A DNA stretch of 9,579 bases from Limnohabitans sp. (lineage in GTDB: Bacteria > Pseudomonadota > Gammaproteobacteria > Burkholderiales > Burkholderiaceae_C): NCBI GenBank assembly GCA_021731425.1, contig JAKFXJ010000234.1, forward strand, positions 1 through 9,579, in the 5' to 3' direction. Positions 1 to 6,894 of this stretch are shown here, piece by piece. A program made the translations under genes and the position numbers. Below the pieces are notes generated by a model. It had not been told where the DNA came from, made no database searches, and saw only the letters and a list, made by a program, of their open reading frames with translations. Every line of letters starts with the position of its first letter. Within the stretch, counting starts at the first letter, position 1.

Positions 1-815
1 AAGCCCTTGCCCCAAAAGCCACCTGAGCCGATGGCGATCATGCCCTGAATGATGTGAAAGCCCTTGCCCAGCGGGTCACGGCCGGGGTCCAACAAGGTGC
101 ACACCCTTTGGCGCTGGTACTCACGCAGCACATGCCAATCCACATCGGGCTGGCAAAGGCTCGGCTCCATGATCACCAGCGCGACAATGCCCACCACAGC
201 CAAACCCACGGGCGGCAAAATCCAGCGCCACTTGAGGCCAGCAAAGAAAATCACGGCCAAGCCAGCAGCCAGTACCAGCAAGGAAGTCCCCAGATCGGGC
301 TGCTTCATGATCAGCAACACGGGAATGCCCAAAATCAGCAAGGAAACCGCGAAATCGAAGGGCCGCAACTGCCCCTCGCGTTTCTGGAACCAAGCCGCCA
401 GCATCAAGGGCAAGGCAATTTTCAAAATCTCACTGGGCTGGATCACGATCCCCAGGTTGAGCCATCGCGTAGAACCTTTTCGGGTGATACCAAACAGCGC
501 CACTGCCACCAACAAAATCACACCGACTGTATAGACTGGAACTGCCCAGGCCATCAACTTGGAAGGCGGAATCTGCGCCACCACAAACATGATGACCCCC
601 GCAATCAACATGTTGCGACCATGGTCAACAAAGCGGGTGCCGTGGTCATAACCCGAGGAATACATGATCAACATGCCCAGGCAGGCCAGCAAGAAGACGG
701 CTAAGGCCAAAGGCCCGTCAAAGCCCTCGAGCAAACGCCACAAGCGCTGCAACACGGTGGGCTTTTGAAAGACCGAGGACGATCTCAGCGGGGCTTGGCG
801 GGCGGTCTTGTTCAT
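1..815 (-). CDS. rodA: RodA, peptidoglycan glycosyltransferase of the elongasome (C-terminus cut by window edge)
   Basis: SEDS-family multi-pass inner-membrane glycosyltransferase that polymerises lipid II together with PBP2 during cell elongation. I read 271 codons from an ATG at 815 down to the window start; family members are about 370-380 residues, so roughly the last 100 are outside. Visible family features are YDHGTRF near residue 57, KGSTRWLN (113-120) followed by IQPSEILKIALP (125-136), KQPDLGTS (171-178), and the extracellular-loop segment LLDPGRDPLGKGFH (241-254) leading into IQGMIAIGSGG. By family knowledge this loop holds the catalytic Asp, probably D247. Hydrophobic segments alternate as expected. 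The YDHGTRF, WRWIL and DPLGKGF context fits RodA better than FtsW. The start lies 6 bases after the gpsA stop, so the two are almost surely co-transcribed and perhaps translationally coupled. Very sure of family; RodA over FtsW is likely. Confidence 0.93.
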   Translation of the reverse strand, partial: MNKTARQAPLRSSSVFQKPTVLQRLWRLLEGFDGPLALAVFLLACLGMLIMYSSGYDHGTRFVDHGRNMLIAGVIMFVVAQIPPSKLMAWAVPVYTVGVILLVAVALFGITRKGSTRWLNLGIVIQPSEILKIALPLMLAAWFQKREGQLRPFDFAVSLLILGIPVLLIMKQPDLGTSLLVLAAGLAVIFFAGLKWRWILPPVGLAVVGIVALVIMEPSLCQPDVDWHVLREYQRQRVCTLLDPGRDPLGKGFHIIQGMIAIGSGGFWGKG

Positions 816-821
816 GGCGGA

Positions 822-1823
822 TCAGGCAAATTCGCCCTTGGGGTCGCGCCCCATCAGGGCCACAACCGCCTCACGGGGACTCAAACGCGCGTCGAGCAAA
901 GCCACCACCGCCTCGGTGATCGGCATGTCCACACCCAAGGCGCGGGCACGTTGCATGACGGTGCGGGCGCTGTACACCCCCTCGGCCACATGCCCGAGCG
1001 ATGTCACCGCCTGATCCAGCGACTGGCCTTGTGCCAGCAACAAACCCACTTTGCGGTTGCGGCTGAGCTCGCCCGTGGCCGTCAACACCAGGTCACCCAG
1101 GCCGGACAAACCCATGAATGTGTCACTGTGCGCGCCCAGCGCCAGACCCAGGCGTGTCATCTCGGCCAAGCCACGCGTGATGAGCGCAGCTCGCGCATTG
1201 AGGCCGAGATGCAGGCCATCGCACAAGCCCGTGGCGATGGCCAACACGTTCTTCACGGCGCCCCCCACCTCCACACCCACGATGTCGCTGTTGGCATAAA
1301 CACGCAAAGCTGGGCCATGGAAAGCCTGCACCATGGCTTCACGCACGGGGGCGTGTGCACTGGCGGCCACAAGGGCTGTGGGCTGCTGACGCGCCACTTC
1401 CAGGGCGAAACTGGGGCCACTCAAAGCACCCGCTTTCAGGTGCGGGGCCACTTGGGCCTGCACCTCGTGCGGCATCAGCCCCGTGCCCGACTCCAGGCCC
1501 TTGCACAGCCAAACGACTGGTGCTGTCACATCGGCCATGGCCGTGAGCGCGTCCCGCAAACCCGCCATGGGCGTGGCGATGACCCACAAGTCGCAGTCGG
1601 GCGAAGTGGACAACAAAGAGGCCAATGGGGCCGATGAAATCTCAATCGAGGCTGGTAAATCGACGCCTGGCAGGTAACGGGCATTTTGTTTGTCCGTTCG
1701 CAAGGCGTCGGCCTGGGCGGCGTCACGAGCGTGCAAAGTGACGGCGTGCCCGCCCGTTTGACGGGCCGCCGCCAATGCCATGGCGGTGCCCCAAGCGCCG
1801 GCACCAATGAGGGTGATGTGCAT
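822..1823 (-). CDS. gpsA: NAD(P)H-dependent glycerol-3-phosphate dehydrogenase GpsA
   Basis: Cytosolic enzyme that reduces dihydroxyacetone phosphate to sn-glycerol 3-phosphate, the backbone precursor of phospholipids. The 333-residue product matches the usual family length. The start at 1823 is chosen because the Rossmann nucleotide-binding loop GAGAWGTA (residues 7-14) then follows a short beta strand, as in the family; the same frame stays open to 1952 but that extension overlaps secB and looks like no known domain. Other landmarks are CKGLE (107-111, K108), [10 protein letters not shown] (135-144), [10 protein letters not shown] (183-192) with the presumed catalytic K191, and LSGLGDL (239-245) with D244. 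It begins 25 bases after secB, with no strong Shine-Dalgarno match (a GAGG sits about 14 bases upstream), and ends 6 bases before rodA. secB-gpsA adjacency is widely conserved in proteobacteria. Confidence 0.97.
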   Translation of the reverse strand: MHITLIGAGAWGTAMALAAARQTGGHAVTLHARDAAQADALRTDKQNARYLPGVDLPASIEISSAPLASLLSTSPDCDLWVIATPMAGLRDALTAMADVTAPVVWLCKGLESGTGLMPHEVQAQVAPHLKAGALSGPSFALEVARQQPTALVAASAHAPVREAMVQAFHGPALRVYANSDIVGVEVGGAVKNVLAIATGLCDGLHLGLNARAALITRGLAEMTRLGLALGAHSDTFMGLSGLGDLVLTATGELSRNRKVGLLLAQGQSLDQAVTSLGHVAEGVYSARTVMQRARALGVDMPITEAVVALLDARLSPREAVVALMGRDPKGEFA

Positions 1824-1848
1824 GGTCCGGCTGAACCTCGGGTTCTGC

Positions 1849-2328
1849 TTACTGCGTGATCGCAGCGGCCTGCTCGGCTTGCTGAACTTGCTGCTGCTCG
1901 TACATGGCCTGGAAATTGATCTCGGCCAAGTGCACGGGCGGGAAGCCCGCACGGGTGATCAGGTCGGCCACATTGCCACGCAGGTAGGGGTACACGATTT
2001 GTGGGCAAGCGATGCCCATCACTGGACCCATCTGGTCTTCGGGCAGGTTGCGGATTTCGAAAATGCCACCTTGCTTGCACTCGACCAAGAAAACGGTCTT
2101 GTCGGCAATTTTGGTGTGCACGGTCGCGGTCACACAGACCTCAAAAACGCCCTCGGCCACGGGTGTGGCTTCCACGCCCAACTGGATGTCCACGCTGGGT
2201 TGCTGCTGGTCGAGCAAGATGGCGGGTGAATTGGGTTGCTCCAGCGAAGCCTCTTTCAGGTAAACACGCTGAATCTGGAAAACAGGGGCTTGGGCTTCTG
2301 GGCTTGGGGTGACAGCGGTATCGGTCAT
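1849..2328 (-). CDS. secB: Protein-export chaperone SecB
   Basis: Homotetrameric cytosolic chaperone that holds preproteins unfolded and delivers them to SecA for Sec export. The 159-residue product has the family length. Diagnostic stretches are [19 protein letters not shown] (residues 17-35), [25 protein letters not shown] (87-111, read in parts) and [14 protein letters not shown] (103-116 region), which form the peptide-binding groove core. The acidic N-terminus and Gln-rich C-terminus (QQQVQQAEQ) are typical of betaproteobacterial SecB. A purine-rich AAGAG lies about 7 bases before the ATG. The 132-base gap from grxC is the longest within the run; on the minus strand it holds a GATAAT box (2391-2396) about 60 bases upstream with only a weak -35 match, so a secondary promoter for secB-gpsA-rodA is possible but unproven. 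Confidence 0.97.
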   Translation of the reverse strand: MTDTAVTPSPEAQAPVFQIQRVYLKEASLEQPNSPAILLDQQQPSVDIQLGVEATPVAEGVFEVCVTATVHTKIADKTVFLVECKQGGIFEIRNLPEDQMGPVMGIACPQIVYPYLRGNVADLITRAGFPPVHLAEINFQAMYEQQQVQQAEQAAAITQ

Positions 2329-2460
2329 GGATAACTCTTTGAAAGGGTGGCGCCGAAATCAAACGGGCCTAAGAAATAGAAAGACTGGCAATTATCAGCG
2401 ATGAAAGACGACGCTCAGCGCGGCCAAGGCTTGTGAAAACCCTGACTGTCCGGCTTGGCT

Positions 2461-2721
2461 TCAGGCTGCTTGAAGCAAGGGCAGCAAACCACCTTTGGCG
2501 TCCAGCGCCATCAGGTCATCACAACCACCCACATGGGTCTGGCCAATGAAAATCTGAGGCACCGTGCGACGGCCGGTGATTTGCATCATGTGATCGCGTT
2601 GAGCAGGATCGGTATCGATTCGGATTTCCTCGATCTGCTCGACCCCTTTGGACTTGAGAATTTGTTTGGCCCTAACGCAGTAAGGGCAAACAGCGGTGGT
2701 GTACATCTTGACGGCGGTCAT
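2461..2721 (-). CDS. grxC: Glutaredoxin 3 (GrxC)
   Basis: Small cytosolic thioredoxin-fold oxidoreductase that uses glutathione to reduce protein disulfides and glutathione-mixed disulfides. The 86-residue product has the dithiol active site CPYC (C12, C15), the cis-proline segment TVPQIFI (53-59) and the glutathione-binding GGCDDL (65-70), all where the glutaredoxin family has them. An AGGA Shine-Dalgarno sequence lies shortly before the ATG. The gene sits 45 bases downstream of the rhodanese gene and upstream of secB, the same order as in Escherichia coli (yibN-grxC-secB-gpsA), which supports the symbol grxC over grxA. Confidence 0.96.
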   Translation of the reverse strand: MTAVKMYTTAVCPYCVRAKQILKSKGVEQIEEIRIDTDPAQRDHMMQITGRRTVPQIFIGQTHVGGCDDLMALDAKGGLLPLLQAA

Positions 2722-2766
2722 GGGGGTTCCTTTTGGAATGCGGTGGGAAATGGGTCAAAAACGGGT

Positions 2767-3168
2767 TCAGGATTTTTCGGTGGGCATGCTGGCCGCGGTC
2801 CAGGCGCGTAAACCGCCCGAGAGGGACTGCACGTTCTCGTAGCCGAGTTTGCGTGCGGTTGCCGCAGCGCGGGCCGAACGCGCCCCCACCTGACACACCA
2901 TGATGACCTGGGCCGATTTGTTTTTGACCACTTGCGCCAGTTTGTCCTCGAGCTGGCCCAAGGGTAAGTTTTTGGCCCCGATCACATGGCCACGGGCAAA
3001 TTCATCGGGCTCACACACGTCGATGACCACCGCTTTGTCGCGGTTCATCAGCTGCACCATGGCTTGCGGGTCCAGGCCACCGCCCTTGGTCAACACCGGC
3101 AAAAGCAAAGCCAAACCCGAAGCCAGCGCCATGGCCAACAACATCCAGTTATCTATAAGAAAGTTCAC
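2767..3168 (-). CDS. yibN: Membrane-anchored single-domain rhodanese (YibN-like sulfurtransferase)
   Basis: A 133-residue protein with an N-terminal transmembrane anchor (about residues 8-26, followed by TKGG) and one rhodanese domain. Domain landmarks are VVIDVCEPDEFARGHVIGAKN (residues 47-67, read in parts), the active-site loop CQVGARS (92-98) with the likely persulfide-carrying C92, and the closing SLSGGLRAW (115-123). By family knowledge such proteins move sulfane sulfur; the acceptor here is unknown. The start is GTG at 3168, supported by AAAGG with an 8-base spacer (3177-3181) and by the anchor starting right after it. It is the first gene of the grxC-secB-gpsA-rodA run and diverges from gpmA. 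A terminator-like hairpin sits just ahead of its ribosome-binding site. The name follows synteny and resemblance to E. coli yibN. Confidence 0.92.
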   Translation of the reverse strand: MNFLIDNWMLLAMALASGLALLLPVLTKGGGLDPQAMVQLMNRDKAVVIDVCEPDEFARGHVIGAKNLPLGQLEDKLAQVVKNKSAQVIMVCQVGARSARAAATARKLGYENVQSLSGGLRAWTAASMPTEKS

Positions 3169-3176
3169 GAATCAGA

Positions 3177-3181
3177 CCTTT
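3177..3181 (-). promoter_or_regulatory. Shine-Dalgarno site that fixes the GTG start of the rhodanese gene
   Basis: Minus-strand AAAGG lies 8 bases before the GTG at 3168. The frame offers no ATG just upstream, and the transmembrane anchor begins directly after this GTG, so the site decides the start. Confidence 0.7.
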
Positions 3182-3187
3182 AGAGGC

Positions 3188-3214
3188 AAAAAAACAAAGG
3201 CCTGACGAAAGGCC
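3188..3214 (-). terminator. Terminator-like hairpin in the leader of the rhodanese operon
   Basis: On the minus strand GGCCT, a 6-base loop TTCGTC, AGGCC and then TTTGTTTTTTT form a short GC stem followed by a U-rich tract. That is the shape of an intrinsic terminator or attenuator, though a 5-bp stem is short. It ends about 19 bases before the GTG of the rhodanese gene, with no minus-strand gene between it and the divergent gpmA, so it would act in the leader of the operon rather than after a gene. On the plus strand it is a hairpin preceded by an A tract, which has no terminator meaning. Confidence 0.4.
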
Positions 3215-3229
3215 AACCAGCTCAGATTC

Positions 3230-3235
3230 TAAAAT
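3230..3235 (+). promoter_or_regulatory. Possible -10 box of the gpmA promoter
   Basis: TAAAAT in the divergent region differs from TATAAT at one base and would start a leader of about 55 bases before the gpmA ATG at 3296. I see no convincing -35 hexamer at 16-18 bases (the nearest, CTGACG, is about 22 away), so this is a weak call. Confidence 0.3.
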
Positions 3236-3295
3236 GACGGGCTCAACCCTTTGTTTCACCCCCTTCTGTGCCCCCTTTTGCGGCCCGATTTGCCC

Positions 3296-4033
3296 ATGTA
3301 CAAACTTGTCCTCATTCGCCACGGCGAATCCACCTGGAACCTGGAAAACCGCTTCACCGGCTGGACCGATGTGGACCTGACCCCCACGGGTGTGAGCCAA
3401 GCCATGTCGGCCGGCAAACTGCTCAAGGCCGAAGGTTGGGACTTTGACCTGTGCTACACCTCGGTGCTCAAGCGGGCCATCCACACCCTCTGGTACACCC
3501 TCGACGAGATGGACCGCACCTGGCTGCCCGTGGTCAAGGACTACCGCCTCAACGAACGCCACTACGGGGCCCTGCAGGGACTGAACAAAGCCGATATGGC
3601 TAAAAAGTTTGGCGACGAGCAGGTGCTGGTCTGGCGCCGCAGCTACGACACCCCACCGCCCGCCCTGGAAGCGACCGACCCCCGATGCGAGCGCAGCGAC
3701 CGCCGCTACCCCGATGAAGCCGTGGTGCCCCTGACTGAATGCCTGAAAGACACCGTGGCCCGTGTTCTGCCCGCTTGGAATGACAGCATTGCCCCCAGCA
3801 TCCAGGCAGGCAAACGTGTCTTGATTGCCGCACACGGTAACTCCATCCGCGCCCTGATCAAATATTTGGACGGCATCTCCGAAACCGACATCGTGCACCT
3901 GAACATCCCCAACGGGATCCCCTTGGTGTACGAACTGGACAAGGACCTGAAGCCTATTCGCCACTACTACCTGGGTGACGCCGAAGATGCCGCCAAAGCC
4001 GCTGCTGCGGTGGCTGGCCAAGGCAAAGCCTGA
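3296..4033 (+). CDS. gpmA: 2,3-bisphosphoglycerate-dependent phosphoglycerate mutase GpmA
   Basis: Cytosolic glycolytic/gluconeogenic enzyme that interconverts 3- and 2-phosphoglycerate through a phosphohistidine. The 245-residue product is close to the usual 230-250. Landmarks are LIRHGES (residues 6-12) with the phosphorylated H9, [15 protein letters not shown] (18-32), R60, [16 protein letters not shown] (85-100) with E87, the family stretch around [10 protein letters not shown] (113-122), and the second catalytic histidine in [10 protein letters not shown] (178-187), H180. The ATG at 3296 is preferred to an upstream TTG at 3251 in the same frame because the family begins two residues before KLVLIRHGE; the leader has no clear Shine-Dalgarno sequence. 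It diverges from the rhodanese gene and is followed 99 bases later by ctpA. The Ala/Gly-rich end (about residues 229-245) is a variable tail. Confidence 0.97.
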   Translation: MYKLVLIRHGESTWNLENRFTGWTDVDLTPTGVSQAMSAGKLLKAEGWDFDLCYTSVLKRAIHTLWYTLDEMDRTWLPVVKDYRLNERHYGALQGLNKADMAKKFGDEQVLVWRRSYDTPPPALEATDPRCERSDRRYPDEAVVPLTECLKDTVARVLPAWNDSIAPSIQAGKRVLIAAHGNSIRALIKYLDGISETDIVHLNIPNGIPLVYELDKDLKPIRHYYLGDAEDAAKAAAAVAGQGKA

Positions 4034-4065
4034 CCGCGCCGCGGCATTTACAGGAAATTACACGC

Positions 4066-4088
4066 CAAGCCCCACGGCGCGGGGCTTG
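4066..4088. repeat. Perfect 8-bp inverted repeat between gpmA and ctpA
   Basis: CAAGCCCC, a 7-base loop ACGGCGC and GGGGCTTG form a perfect GC-rich hairpin 32 bases after the gpmA stop. No T tract follows on either strand, so it is not a canonical intrinsic terminator; it may stabilise the gpmA 3' end or be a pause site. A TATATT (4095-4100) just downstream could be a -10 box for ctpA, with no good -35. Confidence 0.55.
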
Positions 4089-4132
4089 CGGGTGTATATT
4101 GGTTCGAATTTCACTGCACATGCACACGCAAA

Positions 4133-5581
4133 ATGGGACATAAACTCAAGATCGTCGGTTGGCTCAGCATTGGCGCTCTGGCCGGAGCCCTCACGACCGT
4201 GTCGCTGCAAACCGTGGCACGCGGCAACATGTCCCCCCTGCCGCTGGAAGAGCTGCAGCAACTGGCGGCCGTGTTCGGCATGGTCAAAAGCGACTACGTC
4301 GAACCGGTGGACGAGAAAAAACTGATCACCGAAGCCATCTCTGGCATGGTGTCCAGCCTGGACCCGCATTCACAGTACTTCGACAAGAAAAGCTTCAAAG
4401 AGTTTTCTGAAGGCACCTCTGGGCGCTTTGTCGGTGTGGGCATCGAAATTAGCCAGGAAGATGGCTTGGTCAAGATCGTCACCCCCATCGAAGGCTCCCC
4501 GGCAGACCGGGCCGGTCTCAAAACCAATGACCTGATCACCAAAGTCGATGACACCCCCCTCAAAGGGCTGTCGCTCAGCGAAGCGGTCAAACGCATGCGG
4601 GGCGAGCCCAAGACCAAGGTCGTGCTCACCGTTTTCCGCAAAGATGAGAACCGCACCTTCCCGGTCACCATCATCCGCGAAGAGATCAAGACCCAATCGG
4701 TCAAATCCAAACTCATCGAGCCGGGCTATGGCTGGATCCGCGTGTCCCAGTTCCAAGAGCGCACTGTCGAAGACTTTGCCCGCAAGATCGAAGACATGTA
4801 CAAGCAAGACCCTCAGCTCAAGGGCCTGGTGCTTGACTTGCGCAACGACCCGGGTGGCTTGCTGGACGCGGCTGTGGCCCTGTCTGCGGCTTTCTTGCCC
4901 GAAAACGTCACGGTGGTCACCACCAACGGCCAATTGGCCGAGAGCAAATTCACCTACAAGGCCTCGCCCCAGTTCTGGCGGCGCAACAGCAGCAACGACC
5001 CCATCACCCGCATGACACAGGCCACCGGCGGTGCGCTGAAAAAAGTGCCTTTGGTGGTGTTGGTCAACGAAGGCTCGGCCTCGGCCAGCGAGATCGTGGC
5101 CGGTGCTTTGCAAGACTACAAACGCGCCACCCTCATGGGCAGTCAGACCTTTGGCAAAGGCTCGGTGCAGACCGTGCGCCAGTTGGGCCCTGACACCGCC
5201 CTCAAGATCACTACTGCGCGTTACTACACGCCCACAGGCCGCGCCATTCAGGCCAAAGGCATCGTGCCGGATGTGATGCTGGACGAGACTGAAAACGGCA
5301 ACGTCTTTGCCGCTTTGCGCACCCGTGAAGCCGACTTGCAAAAGCACCTCTCCAACGGCAAGGAAGCCGAAGAGAAAAAAGACCCGGCCCGCGAGCAAGC
5401 GCGTGAGGACGCCATGAAAAAGCTGGAAGAAGAGGCCAAAAAGCCTGTGGCCGAGCGCCGCTTGCCCGAGTTTGGTTCCGACAAGGACTTCCAGCTGGCC
5501 CAAGCCCTCAAGCAACTCAAAGGCCAACCGGTCAAAGCCAGCACCACCTTGGCCGAGCGCAAAGTCGATAAGAAAGACTGA
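4133..5581 (+). CDS. ctpA: S41 carboxyl-terminal processing protease (CtpA/Prc-like) with PDZ domain
   Basis: Serine protease exported to the periplasm that trims or degrades envelope proteins from their C-termini. The 482-residue product begins with a signal peptide or anchor (basic MGHKLK, hydrophobic to about residue 29). An N-terminal helical segment (36-95, with SLDPHSQYF) leads into a PDZ domain (about 97-175, GRFVGVGIEI and GSPADRAGL). The catalytic core has LVLDLRNDPGGLLD (232-245), the Ser motif GSASASE (314-320, nucleophile probably S317) and TFGKGSVQ (339-346) with general base K342 and Q346. The 25-residue Ser-Lys distance fits the family. A charged Lys/Glu-rich stretch (about 400-445) follows. 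No clear Shine-Dalgarno sequence precedes the ATG. By family analogy it may act on peptidoglycan hydrolases with a lipoprotein adaptor; neither is seen here. The adenylyltransferase gene follows 26 bases later. Confidence 0.95.
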   Translation: MGHKLKIVGWLSIGALAGALTTVSLQTVARGNMSPLPLEELQQLAAVFGMVKSDYVEPVDEKKLITEAISGMVSSLDPHSQYFDKKSFKEFSEGTSGRFVGVGIEISQEDGLVKIVTPIEGSPADRAGLKTNDLITKVDDTPLKGLSLSEAVKRMRGEPKTKVVLTVFRKDENRTFPVTIIREEIKTQSVKSKLIEPGYGWIRVSQFQERTVEDFARKIEDMYKQDPQLKGLVLDLRNDPGGLLDAAVALSAAFLPENVTVVTTNGQLAESKFTYKASPQFWRRNSSNDPITRMTQATGGALKKVPLVVLVNEGSASASEIVAGALQDYKRATLMGSQTFGKGSVQTVRQLGPDTALKITTARYYTPTGRAIQAKGIVPDVMLDETENGNVFAALRTREADLQKHLSNGKEAEEKKDPAREQAREDAMKKLEEEAKKPVAERRLPEFGSDKDFQLAQALKQLKGQPVKASTTLAERKVDKKD

Positions 5582-5607
5582 ACGCCAAGGACAGACTGAA
5601 TCAGCCC

Positions 5608-6363
5608 ATGGATGACACGCAGCTGCTGCGCTATTCGCGGCACATCCTGCTCAACGAATTGGGCATTGACGGTCAGGAAAAACTCCTGACCTCGCATGCC
5701 CTCATCATCGGTGCAGGCGGTCTGGGCTCTCCGGTCAGCTTGTACTTGGGCAGTGCAGGCGTGGGCCACATCACCGTGGTCGACCACGACGAGGTGGACG
5801 CCACCAACTTGCAGCGCCAAATTGCCCACACCCTGGACCGGGTGGGTCAGTACAAAGCCGAATCGGTGCGCACCGCCATCGCCCAGATCAACCCCGATGT
5901 GCGTGTCACGCCCATCACGCAACGCGCGGATGAGGCCCTGCTGAACACCTTGGCGGCCCAAGCCGATGTGGTGATCGACTGCTGCGACAACTTTGAAACC
6001 CGCCAAGCCGTGAACAAAGCCTGCGTGGTGCACCACAAGCCCTTGGTTTCGGGCGCGGCCATCCGCATGGACGGCCAGGTCTCGGTGTTTGACAGCACAC
6101 AAGCCGATGCGCCTTGCTACGCCTGCATCTTCCCGCCTGAGCAGCTGCCCGAAGAAACCCGTTGCGCCACCATGGGCGTCTTCGCACCGCTGGTGGGCAT
6201 CATCGGCACGGTGCAGGCGGCCGAAGCCCTCAAGATCCTGAGCGGCATGGGCAGTCACATGGCCGGGCGTTTGCTCATGCTCGACGGGCGCGAGCTGTCT
6301 TGGACCGACATCCGCATGCAGCGCAACCCGGATTGCCCGGTGTGCGCGGCCCATCGCGCCTGA
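5608..6363 (+). CDS. moeB: E1-like adenylyltransferase of the HesA/MoeB/ThiF family
   Basis: Cytosolic enzyme that adenylates the C-terminal Gly-Gly of a small ubiquitin-like sulfur carrier (MoaD for molybdopterin, ThiS for thiamine). The 251-residue product has RYSRHILL (8-15), the ATP loop GAGGLGSP (35-42), NLQRQI (67-72), CDNFETR (126-132), and two zinc-binding CxxC pairs (C170/C173 and C243/C246). C186 in RCATMGV is the likely thioester/persulfide cysteine. SGAAIRMDGQVSVF and MQRNPDCPVC resemble MoeB, while the RYSR start and the cysteine context recall ThiF, so the symbol is the best guess, not proven; no moa, moe or thi gene lies in the window. There is no C-terminal rhodanese domain. 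The start is 26 bases after ctpA; AAGGA (5587-5591) is rather far (16 bases) from this ATG. The gene converges on the nuclease gene with a 21-base gap and no visible terminator. Confidence 0.85.
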   Translation: MDDTQLLRYSRHILLNELGIDGQEKLLTSHALIIGAGGLGSPVSLYLGSAGVGHITVVDHDEVDATNLQRQIAHTLDRVGQYKAESVRTAIAQINPDVRVTPITQRADEALLNTLAAQADVVIDCCDNFETRQAVNKACVVHHKPLVSGAAIRMDGQVSVFDSTQADAPCYACIFPPEQLPEETRCATMGVFAPLVGIIGTVQAAEALKILSGMGSHMAGRLLMLDGRELSWTDIRMQRNPDCPVCAAHRA

Positions 6364-6384
6364 CATTCGCCACAGGCCGCTCGT

Positions 6385-6894
6385 TCAAGAGGCGAGGCAG
6401 CTGCCGTTAAACTTTCTGAACAAGGACGGTGACATGGGCTCCTCACGCCCGGCAAACACCCCTCGCTTTTCCTTTTGCGCCTGCCGCTGCAAGGCAGCAT
6501 AAGGCCCCCGACCCGTGCGAAACCGATAAGCCCAAGCAATGCCCGAGCGCACCATTTCGGCGCCCAAGTCCACCCCATTCACCGTCAAACGGCCGATGTC
6601 CCGCCCATAGCTGTCGTGCCCCAGCGACTGAACCTGCACCGACTTGCGCAAGGCCAAGGCCATCATGGCGTCACGCGCCGCAGCACCACCGGGCTGGCAA
6701 GTTTCAGGGGCATCCACGGCATCGAGGCGCAATTTGACGGGTTCTTGCTGGCCCGGGCGCACCACCAACACCGTGTCGCCGTCCATCACCCAGCTGACCC
6801 AGCCGGTCCAGACATCGGCCTGAGCGGGGGCCTCTTTTGCAAAAACACTCCCCAAGCCGCACAAGAGGAGCAGAGCCGCTGCACAGGCCCTCAT
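6385..6894 (-). CDS. Secreted staphylococcal-nuclease-like (thermonuclease, SNase) protein
   Basis: A 169-residue protein with a Sec signal peptide (MRACAAALLLLCGLGSVFA, cleavage likely after about residue 19) and an SNase OB-fold domain. Conserved active-site elements are VMDGDT (36-41, metal-binding D38/D40), LRLDAVDAPE (55-64) matching Arg35, Asp40 and Glu43 of staphylococcal nuclease as R56, D61 and E64, and YGRDIGRL (96-103) with R98 matching Arg87. LGAEMVRSGIAWAY (110-123) and a helix around 133-145 complete the fold. All catalytic residues appear present, so a working calcium-dependent nuclease acting in the periplasm or outside is likely, though the biological target is unknown. The ATG at 6894 overlaps the marR stop as ATGA and has a GGAG ribosome-binding site at the right spacing; the frame extends 16 codons further up, but that would bury the signal peptide. 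Mature C66 and C166 might form a disulfide. Confidence 0.9.
   Translation of the reverse strand: MRACAAALLLLCGLGSVFAKEAPAQADVWTGWVSWVMDGDTVLVVRPGQQEPVKLRLDAVDAPETCQPGGAAARDAMMALALRKSVQVQSLGHDSYGRDIGRLTVNGVDLGAEMVRSGIAWAYRFRTGRGPYAALQRQAQKEKRGVFAGREEPMSPSLFRKFNGSCLAS

Noticed and set aside
765..1637. A 290-codon plus-strand open frame opposite gpsA and the rodA start
   Set aside because: His/Gln/Arg-rich complement of gpsA; no known motif, and gpsA explains the same bases fully.
3234..3374. Plus-strand upstream frame beginning [12 protein letters not shown] with evenly spaced cysteines, overlapping the gpmA start
   Set aside because: Looked like a Cys-rich leader peptide, but it has no Shine-Dalgarno sequence and its ATG overlaps the best -10 candidate for gpmA, so it may not even be transcribed.
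3149..4021. A 290-codon minus-strand open frame opposite gpmA
   Set aside because: Antisense shadow of gpmA, which has both catalytic histidines. It would also run across the divergent control region into the rhodanese gene.
4370..5527. A 385-codon open frame on the minus strand opposite ctpA
   Set aside because: It lies wholly antisense to a gene with clear catalytic motifs; its His/Gly/Val/Leu-rich composition is what the complement of GC-rich coding DNA gives. No domain is seen.
5248..6366. A 372-codon minus-strand open frame spanning the end of ctpA and the adenylyltransferase gene
   Set aside because: Antisense shadow of two well-supported genes, with no recognisable domain and no ribosome-binding site of note.
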